A stretch of 41,714 nucleotides of DNA from Deltaproteobacteria bacterium. Its GTDB lineage: Bacteria > Desulfobacterota > GWC2-55-46. The stretch covers positions 1-41,714 of the forward strand of contig JACRNN010000045.1 of NCBI GenBank assembly GCA_016234955.1. The letters run 5' to 3'. Positions 16,021 through 25,525 of the stretch are shown here, piece by piece; within the stretch, counting starts at the first letter, position 1, and the number at the start of each line of letters is the position of its first letter. The notes under the pieces are model-generated. The model did not search any database. It saw only the letters and a program-made list of their open reading frames with translations, and was not told the origin of the DNA. Position numbers and translations under genes: made by a program.

Positions 16021-16257
16021 ATGTCACAATATCAGGTGGATAAGACCCTGGATGCCCGCGGGCTTTGCTGTCCCATGCCGTCCGTAAAGACCGCCCTGGC
16101 GCTTGAGAGGATGGATTCCGGCAACGTCATCGAGGTGCTTACCGACGACCCGGTGTCGAGGAGGGACCTGCCGGTCTGGGCGCAGAGTACCGGCAACATA
16201 CTCCTGGGCGTGGAAGAGGAAGACAAGACCATCAGAATATATATTCAAAAGGCTTGA
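16021..16257 (+). CDS. TusA/SirA-like sulfur carrier
   Basis: The 78-residue protein has the family hallmark LDARGLCCPMPSVKTALAL with the CPxP motif, whose first Cys carries persulfide sulfur, followed by the small alpha/beta domain (VIEVLTDDPVSRRDLPVWA). TusA-like proteins hand sulfur to tRNA thiolation, to Fe-S or molybdenum cofactor pathways, or take part in sulfur oxidation. RBS GAGG lies about 10 bases before ATG. It is followed by the uridine phosphorylase gene after 3 bases, so the two are translated from one message. Confidence 0.92.
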   Translation: MSQYQVDKTLDARGLCCPMPSVKTALALERMDSGNVIEVLTDDPVSRRDLPVWAQSTGNILLGVEEEDKTIRIYIQKA

Positions 16258-16260
16258 GAA

Positions 16261-17055
16261 ATGGCCGGCGTATACCACCTCGACCTTGAAAAGAGAGACC
16301 TCCTGGGGGCCGACACGGCCCTCCTGCCGGGCGACCCCGCCAGGGTCCCGGTAATCGCCTCCCGCATATCAAAGGCCTTCGGCAAACCGTCCTATCTCCT
16401 TGCGTCCAAGAGGGAGTTTACCACCCATATCGCCTCCATAGGCGGGAAAAATATCGTCATAACGTCGACCGGCATAGGCGGGCCGTCGACCTCCATCGCG
16501 GTGGACGAACTCGCCCGGCTCGGCATAACCACCTTCATAAGGGTGGGCACCACCGGGGCCATCCAGGAGAGGATAAGGAACGGAGACTGCGTGATAACGA
16601 CCGGGGCCGTAAGGCTGGACGGCGCCTCGACGCATTACGCCCCCATAGAGTACCCGGCCGTGGCCCACATAGAGGTCGTATGCGCCCTCATAAGCGGCGC
16701 AAGGAAGGCCGGGGTCAGGTGCCATGCGGGCGTCACCGCCTCATCCGACACGTTCTATCCGGGCGAGGAGAGGACCGACTCTTTCATGAAATACAAGCTC
16801 CGGAGGTTCCGGGGCGCGACCGTTGAGTTGAGGATGCTCAACGTGCTCAACTACGAAATGGAATCCTCGACGCTCCTGACCATGACCTCGGCCATGGGGC
16901 TGCGGGGCGGGTGCGTAACCGGGGTGGTCAACAGGGGCTCAACAGGCAGGATCACCGAGGCGGCCCTTAAAAAGGGGGAGGAGAACGCCGTCTCCACCGC
17001 CGTCGCGGCGGTGGAGATACTTTTGAGGGGCGGAGGCGTCTCTCACGGATTCTGA
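16261..17055 (+). CDS. udp: Uridine phosphorylase
   Basis: The 264-residue protein fits the nucleoside phosphorylase family: ALLPGDPARVPVIASRI at the N-terminus (phosphate-binding GDP-x-R), VITSTGIGGPSTSIAVDEL, then FIRVGTTGAIQ and NYEMESSTLLTM (the nucleoside-binding EMES). It cleaves uridine with phosphate to uracil and ribose-1-phosphate in pyrimidine salvage. It starts 3 bases after the tusA-like gene, an unusual partner; the link may simply be shared transcription. It converges on the GGDEF-EAL gene with a 12-base gap and no visible terminator. Confidence 0.92.
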   Translation: MAGVYHLDLEKRDLLGADTALLPGDPARVPVIASRISKAFGKPSYLLASKREFTTHIASIGGKNIVITSTGIGGPSTSIAVDELARLGITTFIRVGTTGAIQERIRNGDCVITTGAVRLDGASTHYAPIEYPAVAHIEVVCALISGARKAGVRCHAGVTASSDTFYPGEERTDSFMKYKLRRFRGATVELRMLNVLNYEMESSTLLTMTSAMGLRGGCVTGVVNRGSTGRITEAALKKGEENAVSTAVAAVEILLRGGGVSHGF

Positions 17056-17067
17056 CCCCGCCGCCTC

Positions 17068-19122
17068 TCACGCCATCCCGAAGTCGCCCTCCTTCTCAAA
17101 CAGGACCATGAACTCGTCCTCCGGCGCCGGCTTTGAGAAGTAATACCCCTGCATCCTGTCGCAGTCGAGGTACTTCAGGAACTTGAACTGCTCGAACGTC
17201 TCCACGCCCTCGGCTATCACCTCGAGCTTCAGGCTGTGGGCGAGCCTTATTATGGCTATGGCTATCGAGGCGTCGTCCTGGCTCTGCGTAATGCCCTGGA
17301 CGAACGACCTGTCTATCTTGAGCATGTCTATAGGCATGCGTTTCAGATAGCTCAGGGATGAAAACCCGGTCCCGAAATCGTCTATCGAGAACCTTATGCC
17401 CGCCGACTTCAGCTCCCGCATCCTCTCTATCGTCTCCCCCGAGTTCTCCATGATGATGGACTCGGTGAGCTCGAGCTCCAGGTACCTGGGCGGCAGGCCC
17501 GTCTCCTCGAGTATCCGCATCACCGACTGGACGAAGTCGGCCTGCTTGAACTGGCGAGAGGAGATGTTAACCGCCATGATTACCGGGCGGCCTGCTTCAT
17601 GGAGCTTCCCGCATTGCAGGCACGCCATGCGCAGAATCCTTTCTCCGAGGTCGATGATGAGGCCGGTCTCTTCGGCCACGGGAATGAACTCCTCCGGGGA
17701 GATAAGCCCGGATTCCATGGACCGCCAGCGCGCCAGGGCCTCCACCCCCTCTATCCTCCCCGTCTTTATCGTCACCTGCGGCTGGTAATGGAGGAAGAAC
17801 TCGTTCCTTTCCAGCCCCTTGCGCATCATGTTCTCGGTATTGAAAAATTTATAGGCCTTTTCGTTCATGAACGGCCTGTATATCCTGTAAGTGCATCCGC
17901 CGTCCTCCTTCGCCTTGTACATGGCGGTGTCGGCGTTGGCCAGCAGCTCTTCGGCGTGCTGGCCGTCATACGGGTATATGCTCACCCCCATGCTCGCCGA
18001 CACATACGTCTCGCGCCCCTCGATGACGAACGGCACGCCGAGGGCGGTGTATATCTTTTTTATCACGTTCACCACGTCCTCCGGCTTGCCTATCTCGTGC
18101 AGGAGCACGGTGAACTCGTCCCCGCCGATCCTCGCGACGCTGTCGGGGCCGACCCTGGCCACGACGTCGCCCTCGAAGAGGCAACCCTTGAGCCTCTGCG
18201 CCACGGCGCTCAAGACCCCGTCGCCGAAGGCGTGCCCGAAGGTGTCGTTGATTATCTTGAACCTGTCGAGGTCGAGGAAGATTATCGCCGAGAACCTGTT
18301 CTTCCACCGGCTGCTCGCTATCATCCGGTTGAGCATGTCCAGGAGCATGCGGCGGTTGGGCAGCCCTGTCAGGAAGTCATAGTACGCCATCTCCCTTATC
18401 GTCTTTTCCGCCCTCCTCCGCTCTATTACGCCGGAGACTATGTCGGCCACGGAGGCCAGGAACTCGACCTCCTTTTCGTCCATCGGATGATCCTCCTCCA
18501 GGTAGAGGTTGATCACGCCGAGGGTCTCCCCCCTGTAGAGCATGGGGACGCAATAGTGTCCGTGGGGAACGATCCCTTCGTATCTGTTCTCATGTCGCTC
18601 ATCAACCAGCGCCGCGTACTCCATCTTGCGGTAGAGAGCCGCCCTCCCGCACAGGCACCTGCCGAAGGGGAGCCTTCCGCACAGGCTCAGCATCGACTCG
18701 GTAAACCCTATCTGCGCCTTGAGTGTCAGGGTGTCCGGCTCATCGACAATCCATATGCCGCCCTTCCTATTGGCGTTCGGGAACGGGGCGGTAATCAGGC
18801 AATCGAGCGTCTTCTCAAGCGTCTCCTCCAGGGGGGCGTCCTCCAGCGATATGGTGAGTATCCTGTTTATCAGCGTCTGATGGCGCAGGCTCTCCTTGAG
18901 CCTCTCATCGGCGTTCAATTTCCTTGAGGAGCTTGAACGCCAGAGGTAGAGCGCCGGGGCGGTGAGAGAGAGCAGGATGGTGGAATGGAGCAGATAATCG
19001 AGCGGGCCGTCGTGGATCGACAGGTACCGCGCTATCCTGTGCGTGGCGTATTCGATGCCGAGCACCATTGGCGTCCACACGGCCAGGGCGGCCCGGGAGT
19101 TTTTCTTAAGTCCTTCCTTCAT
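17068..19122 (-). CDS. GAF-GGDEF-EAL c-di-GMP signalling protein
   Basis: The 684-residue protein has two hydrophobic segments near residues 12-28 and 43-62, a GAF domain at about 85-235 containing several Cys (LPFGRCLCGRAA), a GGDEF domain with an intact RIGGDEF at 333-337 (DLDRFKIINDTFGH upstream), and an EAL domain with EALARW at 461-466, NISSRQF, DDFGTGFSSLSYL and AEGVET. Both active-site signatures are complete, so it may make and break c-di-GMP; which activity wins cannot be told from sequence. The CLCG cluster in the GAF resembles those in redox- or metal-sensing GAFs (inference). It is 201 bases downstream of the HD-GYP gene on the same strand, with a repeat between them. Confidence 0.94.
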   Translation of the reverse strand: MKEGLKKNSRAALAVWTPMVLGIEYATHRIARYLSIHDGPLDYLLHSTILLSLTAPALYLWRSSSSRKLNADERLKESLRHQTLINRILTISLEDAPLEETLEKTLDCLITAPFPNANRKGGIWIVDEPDTLTLKAQIGFTESMLSLCGRLPFGRCLCGRAALYRKMEYAALVDERHENRYEGIVPHGHYCVPMLYRGETLGVINLYLEEDHPMDEKEVEFLASVADIVSGVIERRRAEKTIREMAYYDFLTGLPNRRMLLDMLNRMIASSRWKNRFSAIIFLDLDRFKIINDTFGHAFGDGVLSAVAQRLKGCLFEGDVVARVGPDSVARIGGDEFTVLLHEIGKPEDVVNVIKKIYTALGVPFVIEGRETYVSASMGVSIYPYDGQHAEELLANADTAMYKAKEDGGCTYRIYRPFMNEKAYKFFNTENMMRKGLERNEFFLHYQPQVTIKTGRIEGVEALARWRSMESGLISPEEFIPVAEETGLIIDLGERILRMACLQCGKLHEAGRPVIMAVNISSRQFKQADFVQSVMRILEETGLPPRYLELELTESIIMENSGETIERMRELKSAGIRFSIDDFGTGFSSLSYLKRMPIDMLKIDRSFVQGITQSQDDASIAIAIIRLAHSLKLEVIAEGVETFEQFKFLKYLDCDRMQGYYFSKPAPEDEFMVLFEKEGDFGMA

Positions 19123-19270
19123 GACCCCCCTGGATAAGACAACACGCCTCCGGGTCTCAGGGTGAGGGCTTTGCAGGGAGCGTTTTTATCATGGTGGAAT
19201 CCCGGGTCAGGGGATGGGGAGGTCCGCGGCATGAAAAATCCCCTGTCAGGGACGCCTTACATGCCTATTT

Positions 19271-19320
19271 GAACATGCATAGCGAGCGCATTACCCGCGG
19301 CTTGCCGCGGGGAGCTTCAA
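19271..19320. repeat. Repeat family A, half copy (reverse orientation)
   Basis: GAACATGCATAGCGAGCGCA followed by CCGCGGCTTGCCGCGGGGAG is the reverse complement of the right-hand end of the long copies (palindrome, then GCGCTCGCTATGC). It sits immediately after the HD-GYP stop. Confidence 0.7.
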
Positions 19321-19323
19321 GCC

Positions 19324-21522
19324 TCATGCGGTAGCGCAGGCAACGGACCCTACAAACACGTCCACTATATCAGGGTCGAACTGGGTGCCGCGGCAACGGT
19401 GGAGCTCATTTACGATGTCGGCCATGGACTTGCCCTTCCTGTAGGGCCTGTCGGCGCCCATGGCGTCCACGGTGTCGGCCACCGCCAATATCCTCGCCAT
19501 GAGCGGTATCGCGTCCCCCTTCAGACCGTCGGGGTACCCGGTGCCGTCATAGGCCTCGTGGTGGTGCCTGATGGCGGGCACGACTTCCTTCATCTGCTTT
19601 ATGGGAGCGAGTATCTCGGCGCCCTTTTTCGGGTGGAGCCTCATGACCCTGCTCTCCTCCGGGGTGAGCTTGCCGGGCTTGTCGAGTATGGCCTCATAGG
19701 TGGCGAGCTTGCCTATGTCGTGCAGAAGCCCGGCAAGCTCGATCGTCTTCAATTCCCCGGCTGTAAAACCGAGACCCTGCCCTATGGACAGGGCGATCTT
19801 CGTAACACGGTCGGAATGGCCGCTGGTCCACGGGCTCTTTGCGTCTATGGCCGCCGAGAGCGTCCTTACGACCCCGATGAAGAGCCCCTCGAGGTCTTCC
19901 ACGAGCCTGGAATTCTCGAGGGCCACCCCTATCTGGGAGGCGAGCTTCTCTATTATCGAGAGGTCTTCAGGGGCATAGGCCGCCTGACGCTTCGCCCCGA
20001 CGGACAGTATGCCCGCGACCTCGCCCTTTATGACGACGGGGACGCGCAGATGGGACAGAAACCCTTCTTCCATTAACATTTTCTCTAAATGCGGCGGGTC
20101 TTTCAACTCCCTGAGGTTGGCTATGAACTGGGGCCTGCGGGTCTTGAGCATATCCGTTGTGTTCGTATCCCTGAAGTCGATAAAGGACCCCTTCTTGATG
20201 CCCTCAATGCCGAACCCGGCGGCGTAATTGAAACCTTTTTTTTCTTCGTCGACCAGGGCTATCGTCGCCCTGTCGCAGGGGATTACCTTCCCCGTCATCC
20301 TCACCGCGGTTTCAAGTATCTCATCCGGCTCTATCATCGATAGTATGCCGACGTCTATCTCGTGCATGGCCTGTATGGTCTCCACCTTGCGCGACAGCTC
20401 CATGGTCTTGTCTATCGAGTCCTTGAAGAGCCGGGCCTCCTCAATGGCTGTGGAGACCTGGCTGGAGATGCCGCGGATGACCTGCCTGTCCCTTTCGGTA
20501 ATCCCCCCTGAGAACCTCCCGGTCTCTTGCGCGTAAAGGCACGCGAGCACGCCGAGGGGGTTCTCCCTGCCCATGAGCGGGATCATGACGCAGGCCTCGC
20601 CCCCCTCAACCCATTCAAACGGCGGGCCCGCCGGCCCACGGCTATCCTCTCCGCCAGTCGAGGGCCGCCCGGAGGAGAGCCTCTCAAGGACAGGCTCCCT
20701 CTTATTAAACGCCTTTTCTATGGAAGGGATATTCACGTCGAGGCTCTCAACCCTGAAAAAGGGGACCTTGTCGCGGGCAAGCCCGGAGGCGCGGCGCGGC
20801 CGGAGCTTGCCCGTCCTGTAGTCGATGGTATAGGCGAGACAGACGTCGCAGGCCATGACCCTGCCGACGCACTCCACGACGTGCTCCAGAAGCCCTTCTA
20901 TGTCGGTGGTCTGGGCCGTGGCGTCCGCTATCATAAGGAGACGCCTGTTAAGCTCCATCTCCGAGCCGATTTTTTCCTCGGCCTTCTTCGACTCGGTTAT
21001 GTCCTCCATGATATGGATGAAGAGGCTGTTCATGGATCCGCCGGCCTTCAACGGATAGCTCCTGACCTTAAAGGTTTTATTGACCGAGGGTACCGCCACC
21101 TCCTCTTCCTCTTCCTCTTCTTTCTTATCCTTGACGGACGCCTCCCACTCCCCGCAGTTCATACATACCTTGAAAGGGCCTTTCATTACAGGGAACACCT
21201 CATGGTAGACCCTGCCGATGATCTCCTTAAATGACAGCCCGGCGCACTCCATGTAGGCCCTGTTGCACCTTGTGACGTGGAAGTCCCTGTCATGGATGAA
21301 GATGGGGTCCGCTATGCTGTCGAAGGTCGATTCCCACTCGGCCTTGGCCCGCGCTATGCCCGTATTTGACTCGTTCAGGTCCTCGAGTATATAGAGCATG
21401 GCCCTGCGCGTCTCGTCAATGTCCCGCTCTCGTTCCCTGAGCCGCTCTATCTCGGAGGCGAGCCTTTTTAGCTGGAGTTCCAGCCCCTCCGCCCTTTTTG
21501 CCTCAACGTCCATTCCCCTCAC
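19324..21522 (-). CDS. PAS-GAF-GAF-HD-GYP phosphodiesterase
   Basis: The 732-residue soluble protein starts with a coiled coil (ASEIERLRERERDIDETRRA), then a PAS domain (SIADPIFIHDRDFHVTRCN) with a CMNCGEW cysteine pair and an acidic KKEEEEEEE linker, two GAF domains (about 195-360 and 390-535), and an HD-GYP domain (HSDRVTKIALSIG; LLHDIGK with HD at about 601; HHEAYDGTGYPDGLKG). HD-GYP enzymes hydrolyse c-di-GMP or related cyclic dinucleotides with a metal centre; the ligands are present. The start is GTG 21522, overlapping the upstream PAS gene stop as GTGA; ATG 21513 is an alternative. It is translationally coupled to that PAS protein. Confidence 0.94.
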   Translation of the reverse strand: MRGMDVEAKRAEGLELQLKRLASEIERLRERERDIDETRRAMLYILEDLNESNTGIARAKAEWESTFDSIADPIFIHDRDFHVTRCNRAYMECAGLSFKEIIGRVYHEVFPVMKGPFKVCMNCGEWEASVKDKKEEEEEEEVAVPSVNKTFKVRSYPLKAGGSMNSLFIHIMEDITESKKAEEKIGSEMELNRRLLMIADATAQTTDIEGLLEHVVECVGRVMACDVCLAYTIDYRTGKLRPRRASGLARDKVPFFRVESLDVNIPSIEKAFNKREPVLERLSSGRPSTGGEDSRGPAGPPFEWVEGGEACVMIPLMGRENPLGVLACLYAQETGRFSGGITERDRQVIRGISSQVSTAIEEARLFKDSIDKTMELSRKVETIQAMHEIDVGILSMIEPDEILETAVRMTGKVIPCDRATIALVDEEKKGFNYAAGFGIEGIKKGSFIDFRDTNTTDMLKTRRPQFIANLRELKDPPHLEKMLMEEGFLSHLRVPVVIKGEVAGILSVGAKRQAAYAPEDLSIIEKLASQIGVALENSRLVEDLEGLFIGVVRTLSAAIDAKSPWTSGHSDRVTKIALSIGQGLGFTAGELKTIELAGLLHDIGKLATYEAILDKPGKLTPEESRVMRLHPKKGAEILAPIKQMKEVVPAIRHHHEAYDGTGYPDGLKGDAIPLMARILAVADTVDAMGADRPYRKGKSMADIVNELHRCRGTQFDPDIVDVFVGSVACATA

Positions 21523-22037
21523 CTGCCTTTTGTCCGTTCACAGACGGACCTGAGCCTGCGTACCTCCTGCCTGAGCTCCTCCATCTTCAGCTCCCTGCCG
21601 ACCATCACCTTGTTCATACGCTCCATCTCCGTGAGCCTCTGCTCAAGCTCGTTCTCAAGCCTCCTGCGTATGGTCATGTCCCGTATCACCCCTATGAACA
21701 TCCAGCTCCCGTCGAGCTTTTCCGCCGAAAGGCTCAACTCCACCGGGAACTTCAATCCGTCCTTTCTCAAGCCCTCAAGCTCGACCGTCTTGCCGATGAC
21801 CTTCGTCTCCCCCGTGGCGAGGAACCTCTCCATCCCCTTTCGGTGAGCCTCCCTGTACTCATCCGGTATAATAATCTCAATAGAACCGCCTGCCGCCTCA
21901 GCCTCGGAATAACCGAACATGAGCCCGGCCGCCCGGTTCCACAGGGTAATCCTGCCGCCCTCATCGACCGCCAGTATGGCGTCGAGCGAAATATCGACCG
22001 CAGTCTTGAACTTCTCCAGCTCATTGAGTTCGCGCAC
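21519..22037 (-). CDS. Small PAS-domain protein
   Basis: The 172-residue protein is a single PAS domain (SLDAILAVDEGGRITLWNRA; GLRKDGLKFPVELSLSAEK; VIRDMTIRRRLE) followed by a coiled coil (about 125-170). It lacks any output domain. GTG 22037 is preceded by AGGAGGTCAT. Its stop overlaps the start of the HD-GYP gene, whose N-terminus is also a coiled coil, so the two may act as a split sensor that pairs through the coils (inference). Confidence 0.9.
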   Translation of the reverse strand: MRELNELEKFKTAVDISLDAILAVDEGGRITLWNRAAGLMFGYSEAEAAGGSIEIIIPDEYREAHRKGMERFLATGETKVIGKTVELEGLRKDGLKFPVELSLSAEKLDGSWMFIGVIRDMTIRRRLENELEQRLTEMERMNKVMVGRELKMEELRQEVRRLRSVCERTKGR

Positions 22038-22294
22038 ATGACCTCCTGATTCGAGGGTAGCAACGATAGCTCGATAGCGAACGGAACCAATACCCGGAAG
22101 GCCCGTAAAAACAGGTCCTGCTCCGGATGCCTGCGAGCCAAAGCCGCGGAGCGGTTCATTTGATGTTTATCCGAGATGCTAAAGAGAGATTATACCAAAA
22201 AGACGGGGATGAAATTTCTACGAAGGGTCTTGATGCTCCGGGGTTTTGAAAAGATGTGCTCTTTTAAGCCTGTGGAATATGTGGATGCCTCATG

Positions 22295-22963
22295 CTACGC
22301 CTTTACGCCTGCCGCGCTTATCTCCTCTCTCATCCGGGATATGGTCTTGCCGTAATCCTTTGTCCCGAATATCCCCGAGCCTGAGACAAAGACGTCGGCC
22401 CCGGCGAGCGCTATCTGTCTTATGTTCTCCACCTTCACTCCGCCGTCCACCTCGAGCTCGATGGGACGGCCCGTCTCCTCTATCATCCTTCTTGCCCTGG
22501 CTATCTTCTTAAGGCTCGATTTGATGAAGCCCTGGCCGCTGAAGCCGGGGTTCACGGACATTATGAGCACGAGGTCGACGTCTTCAACGATATCCTCGAG
22601 GCAGCTTACCGGGGTCGCCGGGTTTATGGAGACCCCCGCCTTCACGCCGAGCTCCTTTATCGCCTGGACGGTCCTGTGCAAATGCCTGGTGGCCTCGGCA
22701 TGGACGGTGATAACGGAGCTCCCGGCCTTCGCGAACTCCGCTACGAACCTCTCCGGCGCGTCTATCATCAGGTGGACGTCGAGCGGGATTGAGGTCGCCC
22801 TCTTTATCGCCTCCACCACGAAAGGGCCTATCGATATGTTCGGGACGAAGCGGCCGTCCATGACGTCCACATGGACGTAGTCGGCGCCGGCGTCCCCTAT
22901 GTCCTTGAGCTCCTTCTCAAGCCTTGTAAAATCCGCTGACAGCACTGACGGAGATATCTTCAT
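22295..22963 (-). CDS. rpe: Ribulose-phosphate 3-epimerase
   Basis: The 222-residue TIM-barrel enzyme interconverts ribulose-5-phosphate and xylulose-5-phosphate in the pentose phosphate pathway. Signatures: ISPSVLSADFTRLEKEL, HVDVMDGRFVPNISIGP (metal-binding His and Asp), LDVHLMI, MSVNPGFSGQGF, and EVDGGVKVENI. ATG 22963 is preceded by GGAAGG at good spacing; the frame is open to 23074, but the extra residues are not family-like. It lies downstream of the broken nrdJ on the same strand, 224 bases away, so it probably has its own promoter. The 257 bases after the stop of the small PAS gene up to rpe hold nothing recognisable. Confidence 0.95.
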   Translation of the reverse strand: MKISPSVLSADFTRLEKELKDIGDAGADYVHVDVMDGRFVPNISIGPFVVEAIKRATSIPLDVHLMIDAPERFVAEFAKAGSSVITVHAEATRHLHRTVQAIKELGVKAGVSINPATPVSCLEDIVEDVDLVLIMSVNPGFSGQGFIKSSLKKIARARRMIEETGRPIELEVDGGVKVENIRQIALAGADVFVSGSGIFGTKDYGKTISRMREEISAAGVKA

Positions 22964-23187
22964 CGTTTCTGACCTTCCAATCTCTTTTTTGGGACGCCCG
23001 CTCCAAACCCCGGATGAATAAAGGGCCGGATACTCTATCTTCCTCTCCCGAGGGCCGTGCCCCATGCGCCCCACTCTATTTATTTAACAGATTCAGCCTC
23101 TTTTGTCCATTTTTAAATTCCATTTTTTTAGCGTTGCGAACCCTACCGATGGAGTGGCCGCAAGAGGCGGACTCGGGGGGGGGATGC

Positions 23188-24766
23188 TCAGCAGTAAAGG
23201 GGGCTCTTGCACGTCAAGACCTGCTCGGCCCTGGTCCCGGCCCTGTAGACAGTAATGCCCTTACACCCGAGCTTATAGGCCATGAGGTACGCGTCCCTCA
23301 CCTCCTCCACCGTCGCCCCCGGCGCGAGGTTTATGGTCTTGCTCACGGCGTTGTCCGTATGCCTCTGGAAAGCGGCCTGCATCCTTATATGCGCCTCCGG
23401 GCTTATATCGAAAGCCGTTGGGAAGACGTTTTTGACCGCCTCCGGGACGTCGTCCCTTTTCTTTATGTCCCCGTTGTCCGCCATGTAGCTGATAAGCTCA
23501 GGGGTGTAGAACCCCTCCTCCCTTGCGACCTCTTCCACAAGGGGGTTGACCTCCGGCATCCTGACCCCGTTCAAGACCTGTCTGGTATAGCTCAGGGAAT
23601 AGAACGGCTCTATGCCGGAGGAACACCCGGCTATGATGCTGAGCGTGCCCGTGGGGGCGATCGTCGTAGTCGTGGCGTTCCTCACCAACGCTCCCCCCGG
23701 CTTGTCAAATACGCTCCCCTTGAAGTTCGGGAACCCGCCCCTCGCCTTTGCCAGCGCCCTCGATTCGTCCCAGGACGTCTCCCTTATGAACCCCATCACC
23801 TCTTCGGCCCCTTACCGCGAGCCTGACCGTTGCCCCGAGCCTTTCATAATCGAGCGCCCAGGACCCGCCCTCCCTTTTGAGCATCCTTGAGAGGTTCAAG
23901 GACCCGAGGTTGCACGGCTCGTAGGAGAGGAGCGGCTGCTCCCCGCACGGGTTAGTGGCCTCTATGCCGCCGAGGAGCGGGGTGGGGTTGTCCCTGTTTA
24001 TCCTGTCTATGAAAATGACGCCCGGCTCGCCGTTCCTCCATGCGCACTCTACTATCCTGCCGAACACCTCGGCCGCGTCCTTAATCCCCACGATCATGCC
24101 TGTCCTCGGGTTTACAAGGGGGTAGCCGGCCCCCCTTTCCAGCGCGTCCATGAACTCATCCGTTATCGCCACGGAGAGGTTGAAGTTCGTGAACTCGGCC
24201 GGGTCTTCCTTAACCGTTATAAATGAGATGATGTCGGGATGGTCCACGCGCAGTATCCCCATGTTGGCCCCGCGCCGCGTTCCCCCCTGCTTTATCGCCT
24301 CGGTGGCGGCGTTAAAGACCCTCATGAAGGAGACCGGGCCGCTCGCCACCCCGCCGGTCGAGCCGACGATGTCGTTCGAGGGCCGGAGCCTCGAGAATGA
24401 AAAGCCCGTCCCTCCGCCGGACTGGTGTATTATGGCGGTGGTCTTAACGGCCTCGAATATCGACTCGAGCGAGTCCTCCACCGGAAGGACGAAACAGGCG
24501 GAGAGCTGCTGGAGCCTCCCGCCGGCGTTCATGATGGTCGGGGAATTCGGGAGGAAGCGGAGCGAGGCCATCAACCGGTGGAACTCCTCCTCGTAGCGCG
24601 CAACGTCCGCGTCCCTCGCATATAGCTTCTCGGCAAGGGCGACGTTGGCGGCAACGCGCCTGAACATCTCCTCAGGCGTCTCCGCGACCTTGCCGAACCG
24701 GTCTTTTTTAAGGTACCTGCGCTCAAGCACCGTGAGCGCGCCTGGCGTCAATTCGAGGGCCGTCAT
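23188..24766 (-). pseudogene. nrdJ: Class II (B12-dependent) ribonucleotide reductase, internal deletion plus frameshift
   Basis: The 5' part (24766 to about 23811) reads a class II ribonucleotide reductase: RFLPNSPTIMNAGG, QSGGGTGFSFSRLRP, EAIKQGGTRRGANMG, and the active-site region EATNPCGEQPLLSYEPCNLG, up to LGATVRLAVR. The 3' part (about 23810 to 23188) is in another frame and resumes at EEVMGFIRET, then ATTTTIAPTGTLSIIAGCSS to TAG/TAA near GTRAEQVLTCKSPLYC. About 50 codons that normally lie between (the FLDDVI...RKIGLGVMGFAD block) are missing at 23808-23812. As it stands, no full enzyme can be made. Either the gene is dead and another reductase serves, or the deletion is an assembly fault. 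No cobalamin riboswitch is visible upstream. Confidence 0.85.
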
Positions 24767-24896
24767 GACCGTATTCTATCAGGTATGGACCCGGGGCGCA
24801 ACATGAAGGCCTGTTTAAGGTTTGGCAAAGTCCGCTTCAATATGTTATATAAAGAGCGCTGAATGGACGTGCGGCAAAAAAAGGGGGAATAAGTAT

Positions 24897-25439
24897 ATGA
24901 TCGATATCCGGGGCGCAAGGCCCGTCTATGCGGCCTTGTTTTTAATGATAGCCCTTGCATTGCTCTCCGGGTGCAAGAAGGTTGAAAAGGAAAAAGCCTC
25001 CGTTATGGAGAACCTGCCCGCCGGGGCCCGCGCGGCGGCGCCGCCGTTTACGATAAAGACGCTTGCCGGGAATGAAATCAGCCTTGAGAAGCTCAAAGGG
25101 AAGGTGGTCGTGATAAACTTCTTCGCCTCATGGTGCGGCCCCTGCGCGTACGAGGCCCCCGTGCTCCAGAGGCTCTATCTCAAATACCGGGAGAGCGGGG
25201 TGGAGTTCGTCGGCATAGCCGTGCAGGACAGTCTTGAAGCGGCCTCCGGCTTTGTAAAGGAGCACGGCTGGACCCTGCCGGTGGGGCTCGACAAGAACGA
25301 CGCCATATCCGGCGCGTACAATGTGTTCGGGGTGCCCAAGACCAGCCTGGTGGGAAAAGACGGACGCATCGCTTACGAGCACATGGGCGCCGTCACCGAG
25401 GAAGTCCTCGACGCGGAGATAAAAAAGGCGATGCGATAA
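24897..25439 (+). CDS. TlpA/ResA-like thioredoxin lipoprotein
   Basis: The 180-residue protein has a lipoprotein signal (ALFLMIALALLSGC, lipobox LSGC) and a thioredoxin-fold domain with FFASWCGPCAYEAP, the redox-active CxxC, plus the cis-Pro in VFGVPKTSLV. It is predicted to sit on the periplasmic face of a membrane and reduce disulfides, for example apocytochrome c cysteines or other thiol partners; the many CxxCH and Cys-rich proteins nearby fit that (inference). ATG 24897 follows AAGGGGGAATAAGTAT; an open extension back to 24822 lacks a family-like sequence. It diverges from the broken nrdJ with a 130-base gap. Confidence 0.92.
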   Translation: MIDIRGARPVYAALFLMIALALLSGCKKVEKEKASVMENLPAGARAAAPPFTIKTLAGNEISLEKLKGKVVVINFFASWCGPCAYEAPVLQRLYLKYRESGVEFVGIAVQDSLEAASGFVKEHGWTLPVGLDKNDAISGAYNVFGVPKTSLVGKDGRIAYEHMGAVTEEVLDAEIKKAMR

Positions 25440-25493
25440 AGGCGGAGCCCCTCCGAAGCGATAGTCCCTTGCCGCGGCCCGAGGGGCCTGACA

Positions 25494-25525
25494 GTTGCGG
25501 GGAATGCGCTCGCTATGCATGTTCA
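25494..25525. repeat. Repeat family A, half copy
   Basis: GTTGCGGGGAATGCGCTCGC followed by TATGCATGTTC equals the right end of the long copies. It runs directly into repeat family B copy 2, so the two families are nested or abutted here. Confidence 0.65.

Noticed and set aside
17599..18927. A 442-codon plus frame opposite the GGDEF-EAL gene
   Set aside because: Shadow frame; the minus strand carries intact GGDEF and EAL motifs.
24767..24896. Possible cobalamin riboswitch upstream of nrdJ
   Set aside because: The 130-base gap is too short and shows no B12-box-like sequence or conserved structure by eye.
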